64,000 nt of DNA from Methylobacterium sp. NMS14P (lineage in GTDB: Bacteria > Pseudomonadota > Alphaproteobacteria > Rhizobiales > Beijerinckiaceae). The notes under the pieces were generated by a model. The model had not been told where the DNA came from, did not search any database, and was given only the letters and a program-made list of their open reading frames with translations. The position numbers and the translations under genes were made by a program. Where the stretch lies: contig NZ_CP087106.1 in the NCBI RefSeq assembly GCF_028583545.1, forward strand, positions 4,150,501-4,214,500, in the 5' to 3' direction. Shown piece by piece: positions 57,465 through 64,000 of the stretch. Within the stretch, counting starts at the first letter, position 1. Each line of letters starts with the position of its first letter.

Positions 57465-58859
57465 TCAGCCCTCGGCGGCGCAGAGCCTCTCCACCGCCCG
57501 CACGTAGGCCTTGGCGTCGAACTTCTTGAGCGAGTTCTCGCTCTGATAGCGAACGGTGCCGAAGATCCCGCGCTTCTGCCAGGGCCGGTCGTGCAGGCCG
57601 TACACCCAGGCGACGTTGGTGAAGGAATTGGGGTCTCGGCCGTCGAGGAAGTAGCGGTTGTTCAGGCGGAGCGTCCGGGCGAAGCCCTCCCGGGGCGACG
57701 GGGACCATTCGAGGATCTTCTTCCCCCAGTACATCCGCAGCTGATTGTGCATGTAGCCGGTCTCGCGCATCTCGCGCATGGCGGCGTTCCAGTACCGGTC
57801 GTGGGTCTCGCCGGCGGCGAGCTGAGTCTCCGAGTAGGCGTGCGGGCGCTCGTCCCCGGCGTGCTCGGCCAGGGTCTTGCGCGCCCAGTCCGGCACGGCC
57901 CTGTCGTAATCGTCGTAGCCCTCCGTGTAGAAGACGTGGTTCATGGCGAGCTCGCGCCTGACGATCAGCTCCTCCAGGTAGGCGCCGCGGTCATCGGCAT
58001 CGCCGACCCCGGCCTCCCGCACCGCCAGGGCGATCTCCACCGGCGAGATCTGCCCGAAATGCAGGTACGGGCTCATGTGCGAGGCGGCGGCCGCCTCCGG
58101 CATGTTGCGTCCCGCGCCGTAGCCCGCGAACCCGTCCTTCAGGAACGCCTTCAGGCGCTTGCGGGCCTGCGTCTCGCCGCCGGTGAAGCGCCTCACCGGG
58201 CCGACCTCCCGGTCGAGGGTCATCCCGGCGAGCACCGCCTCCGGATCGGAGACGTCGATCGCGCTCTTCAGCGTCAGGCGATCGGCCGCGCGCTTCACCC
58301 TGCGGGGCTTCAGCGCCGCCAGGAACGGGTCCCACAGCCGGTTCAGCTTCGGCCGCAGCGTCCGGGCGGCGTACTCGTGCTTCGGCGAGGCCGTCTCGAC
58401 CGGCACGACGACGTCGCCCTCGACCTGGACGATCCGCGTCCTCACCGCCGCGGCGATCTCCCGGTACCAGCCCTTCTGGATCGCGAGGTAGCCGCGGTCG
58501 AGCACGAGGAGCGCGGCGTCCTCGGCCAGGGCGATGGCGATCTCGGCGGGCGAGCACTTGCGCATGACGAAGCCGATCCCGCGCTTCTCCAGGCCCGCCT
58601 TCGCGTCCGCGAGACCCTGGAGCAGGAAGGCGTAGTGCCGGGCATTGGCCTCGGGGAAGCCGCTGGCGCCGTCGAGCAGGCCGAAGCAGGCGACGACCGG
58701 CAGGTCAAGGCGGTTCGCCTCCTCGATGGCGAGCTCAAGGGCGGGGTTGAACGTCGCCCGGTTGGCCTGCTGCAGGAGGTACAGGACGTAGGCGCCGTCT
58801 CCGCGCGGCTCGACATCGTTGAGGATCCGGATCCGCTCGCCCTGGATCGCCATGCTCAC
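57465..58859 (-). CDS. phrB: deoxyribodipyrimidine photolyase, class II-like
   Basis: 464-aa FAD photolyase that splits cyclobutane pyrimidine dimers using blue light. The C-terminal half has class II hallmarks: SHMSPYLHFGQISP, YMHNQLRMYWGKKILEWSPS, NNRYFLDGRDPNSFTNVAW and GIFGTVRYQSENSLKKFD. The N-terminal half is the alpha/beta antenna domain. ATG at 58859. Fits a leaf-surface or sun-exposed life, as does the phytochrome gene. Confidence 0.92.
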   Translation of the reverse strand: MSMAIQGERIRILNDVEPRGDGAYVLYLLQQANRATFNPALELAIEEANRLDLPVVACFGLLDGASGFPEANARHYAFLLQGLADAKAGLEKRGIGFVMRKCSPAEIAIALAEDAALLVLDRGYLAIQKGWYREIAAAVRTRIVQVEGDVVVPVETASPKHEYAARTLRPKLNRLWDPFLAALKPRRVKRAADRLTLKSAIDVSDPEAVLAGMTLDREVGPVRRFTGGETQARKRLKAFLKDGFAGYGAGRNMPEAAAASHMSPYLHFGQISPVEIALAVREAGVGDADDRGAYLEELIVRRELAMNHVFYTEGYDDYDRAVPDWARKTLAEHAGDERPHAYSETQLAAGETHDRYWNAAMREMRETGYMHNQLRMYWGKKILEWSPSPREGFARTLRLNNRYFLDGRDPNSFTNVAWVYGLHDRPWQKRGIFGTVRYQSENSLKKFDAKAYVRAVERLCAAEG

Positions 58860-59186
58860 CTGCCTCTTGCTTGGCGCGCCGCGCCGGAACCTTGGCTGGA
58901 GAAGGTAGAGCGGGCGGGAATTTCGTCCGTCCCGGCGAGGCGGATGAAAAGCCGCAGTCGAGAGTGCGGGCCGAACCGCGGCTCGATCCGCCAGAACCCC
59001 GCCTCATCAGGGACTTGCGGGAGGATGGATCACCGCCTGCACGGGCAATGCAGGTTTCGATGGCGCCCGGCAGTCTGCGACATTTTCAACACAGGCCCGC
59101 GGCGATGGGTGCGCGGGCGCACGAAAGGACAGCCCTGCTGTCCTGATGCCCTTGAATTTTCCCGCCGGGCGCGCAGATTGTGCAGC
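58860..59186. other. structured intergenic region upstream of the sRNA
   Basis: No credible protein gene. Three hairpins follow one another: GCCCGCG/CGCGGGC (59095-59118), GGACAG/CTGTCC (59127-59143) and TTCCCGC/GCGGGAA (59159-59193). A -35-like CTTGAA at 59151-59156 may belong to the sRNA promoter. Confidence 0.5.
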
Positions 59187-59189
59187 GCG

Positions 59190-59276
59190 GGAAGGCGATG
59201 GCGTCGCCCTCTCGCAGCCCTTCTTGGGCGTTTCCTCCCTAGACTTCGGGCCGCTCCTTCGGGAGTGGCCTTTTTT
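59190..59276 (+). ncRNA. mmgR: MmgR/suhB (alpha-r8) family small RNA
   Basis: The 10-mer TTTCCTCCCT at 59231-59240, conserved in the alphaproteobacterial MmgR/suhB sRNAs, is preceded by CTTGGGCG and followed by a terminator hairpin. The hairpin is GGCCGCTCC (59249-59257), loop TTCG, GGAGTGGCC (59262-59270), then six T. In Sinorhizobium the RNA is about 77 nt and limits polyhydroxybutyrate storage through its anti-Shine-Dalgarno motif. The 5' end here is estimated at 59186-59200. A candidate promoter is CTTGAA (59151-59156) with a weak -10 (CAGATT, 59174-59179). Confidence 0.75.
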
Positions 59277-59446
59277 CTGTCCGGAGCGCGCGCGAGCCCG
59301 AGCCGACTCGTCCACGAGCGCGGTGAGCGGCGGCGCGGTCTTCTACCGAGCGAGGCGCGACGAGCGCCGCGTCGGGCGGCCCCGCCTCCGCGGGGACCCG
59401 TTCCGCCTGCGATCCGCCGGGGCCGTCGGCCGCGGCGTGAGGGCGG

Positions 59447-60859
59447 TCAGCGCGTCGCGCTGGCCCCCGCCCGGCCGGCCACCCGCGCGGCGGCCTTGCC
59501 GGCCGCCGTGTAGAGGTCGAGGCGCGCGTAGACGCCGAATTCCGAGCCGTCGTCGAGGAAGCCGCCGCCCGGGCCCTGCGTCTCGGTGAGGATCGCGTTG
59601 GCCTCGTCCAGCGTCAGAGCCGGGAAGGCCGCGGTCAGAAGGTGGCCGGCCTCCGGCGCGACCTTGCCCACATCCTCCCGCCGGCCGGCGGTGTCCGCAT
59701 GCACCGCCGGCAGGCCGTAGGTCTGGGTCGCCGCGTAGAAGGCCGCGTTGGCGGCCGCGTCCTTGAACCGGCCCGTGTCCTTCGCCGCGCAGGCCGCCAC
59801 CGTGTCGCCGCAGCCGGCCTTCAGCGCCTCGGTCATCGCCGCGCGCGCCTCCGTCAGGAGCGCCCGGTAATCCGTCACGCCGACCGCCCTGTCGGCCTCG
59901 GCGGCCGCCTTGTCGAGGACGGCCGGGTTCTTCCGGATCTGGCCGACATAGGCCGGATCGTTGGCGAGCAGGTGCGCGAGAGCGTGCAGCGAGGTCGCCC
60001 GACCGCCCAGCACGTCCATGGCGTAGTGCGCCCCGACGATGATCCGGTCGTTGCCGTACTCGGCGGCGCGGGCGACCATCTGCTGGTAGCGCTCGGGCAC
60101 GAGGAGCGCGAGCACCATGGACTCAGTGAAGCCGTAGGTGGTGTGACCGCTCGGGTAGGACGGGCTGTTCACGAGGTCCTGCGAGGGGCCGCGCAGCCAG
60201 TCGAGGCTGTCGGACGCGTCGCCGAAATAGTCCTTGCCGCGATAGGTGAGGAGGCGCGGCAGGGTCTGGAACGGCCGCGAATTGCCGTAGCGGTCGGCGC
60301 CGGGGCTCCCGGCCGGCCGGTCATAGGCCTTGCCGAACACGTCGGTGACGGCGCCGTTCGACAGGATCGCGGCGGCCTCCTCCGAGACCGGATGCTTGCC
60401 GTTCGTGGTGGCGTTGGCGAAGAAGTACTTGCCGGAATTCGAATCCGACTTGGTCACGTTGTTGGTGTAGCCGATCAGGTTGGCGACCGCCGGCGCGATG
60501 CTGGTGAAGGTCTTGTAGTCGCTGTAGGTCGCCTTGGCGTGGTAGGCCTGGGCGAGCGCGGTGCCCAGGCCGTCGGCGAGGTTGGCGGCGTTGCCGTCGG
60601 TGATGAAGCAGTCCCGCAGGGCGAGCTGCTGCTGCTCGGGGAACGGCAGGAGCGTCGGCTGCTTCAGCGCGCCGGTCTGGATGTCGCCGGTGACCCGCAG
60701 GTTCGCGTCCAGCGCCGCCTTGCCGTCGGGCGTGGTCTGCAGCCGGGCCACGGGGACGAGCCCGCGCAGGGCCGACAGGTTGGCGGCCGACTGTGCGAAG
60801 GCCTGGAGGGGCAGCACCGCCCCGAGCAGCGCCAATCCGACCCGCAGCGTCCCGAACAT
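59447..60859 (-). CDS. PAP2-type acid phosphatase, secreted
   Basis: 470-aa exported phosphatase with signal peptide to about residue 22 (LLGAVLPLQAFAQS). The PAP2/vanadium-haloperoxidase active site is SYPSGHTTYGF and GNDRIIVGAHYAMDVLGGR. The N-terminal third is extra relative to short class A acid phosphatases. ATG at 60859 follows ggagggctgc. Substrate probably small phosphomonoesters. It lies opposite the sRNA gene. Confidence 0.88.
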   Translation of the reverse strand: MFGTLRVGLALLGAVLPLQAFAQSAANLSALRGLVPVARLQTTPDGKAALDANLRVTGDIQTGALKQPTLLPFPEQQQLALRDCFITDGNAANLADGLGTALAQAYHAKATYSDYKTFTSIAPAVANLIGYTNNVTKSDSNSGKYFFANATTNGKHPVSEEAAAILSNGAVTDVFGKAYDRPAGSPGADRYGNSRPFQTLPRLLTYRGKDYFGDASDSLDWLRGPSQDLVNSPSYPSGHTTYGFTESMVLALLVPERYQQMVARAAEYGNDRIIVGAHYAMDVLGGRATSLHALAHLLANDPAYVGQIRKNPAVLDKAAAEADRAVGVTDYRALLTEARAAMTEALKAGCGDTVAACAAKDTGRFKDAAANAAFYAATQTYGLPAVHADTAGRREDVGKVAPEAGHLLTAAFPALTLDEANAILTETQGPGGGFLDDGSEFGVYARLDLYTAAGKAAARVAGRAGASATR

Positions 60860-60968
60860 GCAGCCCTCCCTCGCCGATGCCGTACCGGACGCTAGAGCCG
60901 TTCCCGATCGCGTTGCAATCGGGCGCGGCCCCGACGTCCCCATTTTTGACGCGCCCGCGGGGCGCGCC

Positions 60969-62108
60969 TCAGCCCCGCGCCCGGGCGCGGATCATGAAGT
61001 TGTCGTAGGTGTATTCCGCCACCTGGAACCAGAGGTACTCCTCGTTGCGGAAGGTCCGCATCGCCTCGTAGACGCGGCGGAAGTCGGGGTTCTTGGCGGC
61101 CATCTCGGCGTAGACGTCGTTGGCGTTCTTGAGGGCGGCCTCCATGACGTCCTGGGGGAACGGCCGCAGCTGCGCCCCCCCGGCCACCAGCCGGCGCAGG
61201 GCCTGCGGGTTGCGGGCGTCGTACTTGGCCTGGACATCGGCGCCGACCTCGGCGGCCGCTGCCCGGAGGATCCCTTGGTAGGATTTCGGCAGCGCCTTCC
61301 ACTTCTCGGCATTGAACCAGAAGTGCAGCATGGCGCCGCCCTCCCAGAAGCCGGGATAGTGATAGATCGGCGCGACCTTCTGCAGTCCGAGCCGCTCGTC
61401 GTCGTAGGGCCCGATCCACTCGGCGGCGTCGAGCTTCTTGCTCTCCAGGGCCGCGTAGATCTCGGGGCCCGGCACCGCCTGCGGCTGGACGCCGAACTTG
61501 GCGAGCACCTGGCCGCCCATGCCGCCGATCCGGAACTTCAGCCCCTGCAGGTCGGCGAGGCTCTTGATCTCGCGGCGGAACCAGCCGCCCATCTGGGCGC
61601 CGGTGTTGCCGCCCGGCAGGCAGACCAGCCCGGCCTTGGCGAAGACCTCGGCGAACAGTTCGGCGGCGCCGCCCGCCTGCCACCACGCGGCGGCGCCCCG
61701 GGCGTTGAGGCCGAAGGGCACCGCGGTCGCCAGCGCGAAGGTCGGATCCTTGGCCATGCCGAGGGTCGCCGGCCCGTGGCCCATCTCGACGGTGCCGGCG
61801 GCCACGGCGTCGAGCAGGCCCTCGGCCGGGACAGGCTCGCCGGGCCCCTGGACCTGGATCTGGAAGCGCCCGTCGGTGGCCTCCGCGACGATCCGGCTGA
61901 GCGCCTCGGGCGCGCCGTAGAGGATATCGAGAGTCTTGGCGTAGGCGGAGGACAGGCGCCAGCGCAGCTCCGGGGCGGACTCGGCCCGGGCCGGCGCGGT
62001 GAGGGGCCCGGTGAGCGCCGCGGCCGCGCCGAGGCCGGCGGTCAGCACGCTGCGGCGCCGCGTCCCGGCCGAGGGGGATCGCGCGAGGTGAGGTTCGTCC
62101 AACGGCAT
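60969..62108 (-). CDS. TRAP transporter substrate-binding protein, DctP family
   Basis: 379-aa periplasmic receptor. A twin-arginine-like signal (TRRRSVLTAGLGAAAAL) precedes the DctP domain, whose binding-cleft Arg lies in LKFRIGGMGGQVLAKFG, with AAEWIGPYDDERLGL typical of the keto-acid/TakP-like branch. No DctQ or DctM gene is adjacent, so the permease must be elsewhere. ATG at 62108. Confidence 0.9.
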   Translation of the reverse strand: MPLDEPHLARSPSAGTRRRSVLTAGLGAAAALTGPLTAPARAESAPELRWRLSSAYAKTLDILYGAPEALSRIVAEATDGRFQIQVQGPGEPVPAEGLLDAVAAGTVEMGHGPATLGMAKDPTFALATAVPFGLNARGAAAWWQAGGAAELFAEVFAKAGLVCLPGGNTGAQMGGWFRREIKSLADLQGLKFRIGGMGGQVLAKFGVQPQAVPGPEIYAALESKKLDAAEWIGPYDDERLGLQKVAPIYHYPGFWEGGAMLHFWFNAEKWKALPKSYQGILRAAAAEVGADVQAKYDARNPQALRRLVAGGAQLRPFPQDVMEAALKNANDVYAEMAAKNPDFRRVYEAMRTFRNEEYLWFQVAEYTYDNFMIRARARG

Positions 62109-62249
62109 CTCGTCCGAGCAGGTCCGGCCCGGCCGGGCCGGATCGGGGGTCGCAGGTAGCACGTCCGTGCCGGTTCTCGAAAGCCGCGGGCGGGCGGGGC
62201 AGTTCCGTCGCGCCTCGAAACCGGCCCGCGCCCGTGCTAGGCGCCCGGG

Positions 62250-62819
62250 ATGCGCACCGAGCCCGCCGTCACCCTGCACACCGTCTGCGGCCTGGAGGAG
62301 CTGGCCGGCCACGGCACGCGCGGCGTGAGCCACGTCCTGTCGCTGCTCGATCCCGGCACGCCGGAGCCCGGGGCCTTCACCGCCTACGGCGCCCACGCCC
62401 GCACGACCCTCCGGTTCCACGACTGCCTCGGCCCGGGCGAGGGCCTCGTCCCGCCCGAGCCGGAGCACGTCGCGGCGATCCTCGATTTCGGGCGGGCGCT
62501 CGACGGCGCCGGCCATCTCCTGGTCCACTGCCATTACGGCCTGTCGCGCTCCACGGCGGCGCTGCTGACCCTGTTCGCGCAGGCCGAGCCGGACGCGCCC
62601 GCCGCCGCCCTGGTGGAGCGCCTCCACGCCCTGCGCGAGCCGGCCTGGCCGAACGCGCGCATGATCGGCTTCGCCGACACGATGCTGGAGCGGGACGGGG
62701 AACTCAGCGCGGCGGTCCGGCGGCTGCACGCCCTGCAATTGCGGGTCCGCCCGCATCTCGCCGAGCTGCTGCGCGGGCTCGGTCGCGGCGCGGAGGTCGA
62801 GGCCGCAGAAGCCCTGTGA
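62250..62819 (+). CDS. dual-specificity-type protein tyrosine phosphatase
   Basis: 189-aa cysteine phosphatase. The active-site loop is VHCHYGLSRSTAA (CX5R). The Asp-containing segment FHDCLGPGEGL is the likely general-acid loop. No signal peptide. Substrate unknown; could act on phosphoproteins or a small phosphate ester. ATG at 62250, next to a 141-base gap that separates it from the TRAP receptor gene. Confidence 0.85.
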   Translation: MRTEPAVTLHTVCGLEELAGHGTRGVSHVLSLLDPGTPEPGAFTAYGAHARTTLRFHDCLGPGEGLVPPEPEHVAAILDFGRALDGAGHLLVHCHYGLSRSTAALLTLFAQAEPDAPAAALVERLHALREPAWPNARMIGFADTMLERDGELSAAVRRLHALQLRVRPHLAELLRGLGRGAEVEAAEAL

Positions 62820-62843
62820 GGGGCCCTGTGAGGGGCCGGCCCG

Positions 62844-63980
62844 TCACTTCCCGGCCGGCGTGAAGCTCCCGTCCTTCCACACGTAGAGCACGTAGCCCTG
62901 CGCGGTGACGTCGCCCTTGGCGTCGAACCCGACGGTGCCGAGCACGAGATCGAAGCGCTCTGTGTGCAGCGCCTGCGCGATGGGCTTCGGCTCGGTGGAG
63001 TGGGCGAAATTGCCGGCCGCCACCAGCGCCTGCATGGCGGCGTACCCGTAGATCGTCGAGCCGGTGGGATCGACGCCCTCGGCCTTGAAGGCCTTCACGA
63101 CGGCCGCGGCGGCGGGCTGGCGACTGGGGTCGAGATAGAAGGTCATCAGCACGCCGTTGCTGGCCGATCCGGCGATCTTGGCGAAATCCGGCGTGGCGAT
63201 GGCCGAGGTGCCGAACCATTGCGGCCGGAAGCCCCGGTCCGCCGCGATCTTCACGAGGCGGCCCATCTCGGCGGCGTCGCCGCCGTAGTAGACGACCTCG
63301 ATCCCCGCGCCCTTGAGGCGGTCGGCCAGGGCGGTGTCGTCGGCGTCGCTCGGCGAGAACGACAGGAACAGCGCCTCGTTCACCCCGATGCGGTTGAGGT
63401 TGTCCTTGGTGGCGGCGGCGAGGCTGCGGGCCGCCGGCGTCTGGTCCTGGATCAGCGCGATCTTCCGGTCGCGGAACCGCTCGGCCAGCACGGCTGCGGA
63501 CAGGCGCGCCTGATCGTCGTCGCGGCCGCAGACCCGGAAGATGTTCGGCAGCCCCCGGTCGGTGAGCCGGGCCGCCACCGAGGCCGCGGTGATCATCACC
63601 ACCCCGTTCTGGGCGTAGATGTCGGAGGCCGCGATGGAGGCGTTGGAGCAGACATGGCCGACGACGAGCCGGACGTTCGACCGGACGAAGTGGTTGGCCA
63701 CCGCCATCGCGGTGTTCGAGTCGCAGGCATCGTCCTGCACGTCGAGGGTCACGGGCTGGCCGTCGAGGCCACCCATGGCGTTGGCGTCCCGGGCCGCGGC
63801 CTCGACGCCGCGCAGGACCTGCTCGCCGACCGCCACGTAGGGGCCAGACCGCGGAACCGCCACGCCGACCACGACGTCGGCCGCCGCGTGGGTGGCCGGC
63901 AGGAGCGCGAGACACAGGCTCAGGGCGATCAGCGCGGGCCGGAGCGGCCCGCGGGCGGGGACGAAACGTCCGATCTTCAT
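62844..63980 (-). CDS. branched-chain amino-acid-type ABC transporter substrate-binding protein
   Basis: 378-aa periplasmic receptor of the LivJ/LivK class. Signal peptide to about residue 34 (LCLALLPATHAAAD), then VGVAVPRSGPYVAVGEQVLRG, VVGHVCSNASIAASDIYA and the lobe-2 stretch VYYGGDAAEMGRLVKIAADR. Two Cys (DDACDS and GHVCSN) can form the usual disulfide. ATG at 63980. Converges on the phosphatase gene; permease genes would lie outside the window if linked. Confidence 0.93.
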   Translation of the reverse strand: MKIGRFVPARGPLRPALIALSLCLALLPATHAAADVVVGVAVPRSGPYVAVGEQVLRGVEAAARDANAMGGLDGQPVTLDVQDDACDSNTAMAVANHFVRSNVRLVVGHVCSNASIAASDIYAQNGVVMITAASVAARLTDRGLPNIFRVCGRDDDQARLSAAVLAERFRDRKIALIQDQTPAARSLAAATKDNLNRIGVNEALFLSFSPSDADDTALADRLKGAGIEVVYYGGDAAEMGRLVKIAADRGFRPQWFGTSAIATPDFAKIAGSASNGVLMTFYLDPSRQPAAAAVVKAFKAEGVDPTGSTIYGYAAMQALVAAGNFAHSTEPKPIAQALHTERFDLVLGTVGFDAKGDVTAQGYVLYVWKDGSFTPAGK

Positions 63981-64000
63981 CGGGCTCTTCTGGGCATCCT

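Noticed and set aside
58871..59146. 91-codon plus-strand frame after the photolyase
   Set aside because: No ribosome site, no family; it covers the hairpin-rich stretch upstream of the sRNA.
60436..60450. tRNA T-loop-like TTCGAATCC
   Set aside because: It lies inside the phosphatase coding sequence and no cloverleaf can be built around it.
60880..60904. EcfG promoter for the PAP2 phosphatase
   Set aside because: GTTCC (GGAAC on the minus strand) is there but no -10 element at the right distance.

Overview
The window is chromosomal DNA from a very GC-rich alphaproteobacterium of the Rhizobiales, most likely Methylobacterium or a close relative. I infer this from the carD/rpoH pair, the secB-timA-mltA-smr neighbourhood, a fused YlxR/L7Ae protein, an alphaproteobacterial LexA box (GAAC-N7-GAAC) before ssb, EcfG-type promoters (GGAAC-N17-CGTT), an MmgR/suhB-type small RNA with its conserved TTTCCTCCCT 10-mer, and small secreted proteins with the GCG...C.PN signature. 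No rRNA, tRNA, CRISPR array, transposase, integrase or phage gene is visible. It reads as ordinary core and near-core genome, densely packed, with about 62 supportable protein genes.

Layout. 1-2.0 kb: carD and an RpoH-family sigma factor, each followed by a strong hairpin terminator. 2.1-5.4 kb: an MFS transporter, a tautomerase and a DUF4865 protein, divergent from a LysR regulator across a palindromic operator. 5.4-14.2 kb: envelope and housekeeping genes (secB, timA, mltA, smr, mutM, mltG, a PAS protein, yicC, gmk). 14.2-19.5 kb: a YdcZ transporter, a phytochrome operon (bphP then bphO) and a dihydrolipoyl-dehydrogenase-like flavoprotein. 19.6-27.4 kb: the translation/transcription cluster rimP-nusA-ylxR-infB, a terminator, then rbfA-truB. 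27.7-36.9 kb: an aldo/keto reductase, an MsrQ-like membrane protein, several small secreted or membrane proteins, curA, ssb and an SDR. 37-47 kb: a YdeP-type molybdoenzyme, an SDR, xthA, plsC, lolA and a large ftsK. 47-55 kb: nadE, PilZ, HIT, a CDF transporter, LysR, two SDRs and an NTF2-like protein. 55-64 kb: DUF1328, a ClC antiporter, a class II-like photolyase, the MmgR-type sRNA, a PAP2 phosphatase, a TRAP solute receptor, a tyrosine phosphatase and a branched-chain amino-acid-type ABC receptor.

How the genes work together. Three stress circuits can be read: an EcfG promoter in front of rpoH (general stress to heat shock), a LexA box in front of ssb (SOS), and light sensing and repair (phytochrome with its biliverdin-producing heme oxygenase, plus a photolyase). 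The most unusual item is the phytochrome histidine kinase at 15379-17994. It carries an N-terminal domain that aligns with photoactive yellow protein but has lost the chromophore cysteine and the two main pocket residues, while the phytochrome part keeps its own bilin cysteine and signature motifs. Other points of interest are a terminator-like structure in the leader of the rimP-nusA-infB operon, a terminator that splits infB from rbfA, an FtsK with no recognisable membrane domain, an SDR lacking the catalytic Tyr/Lys, and a recurrent pattern of GC-rich hairpins whose loop holds the stop codon.
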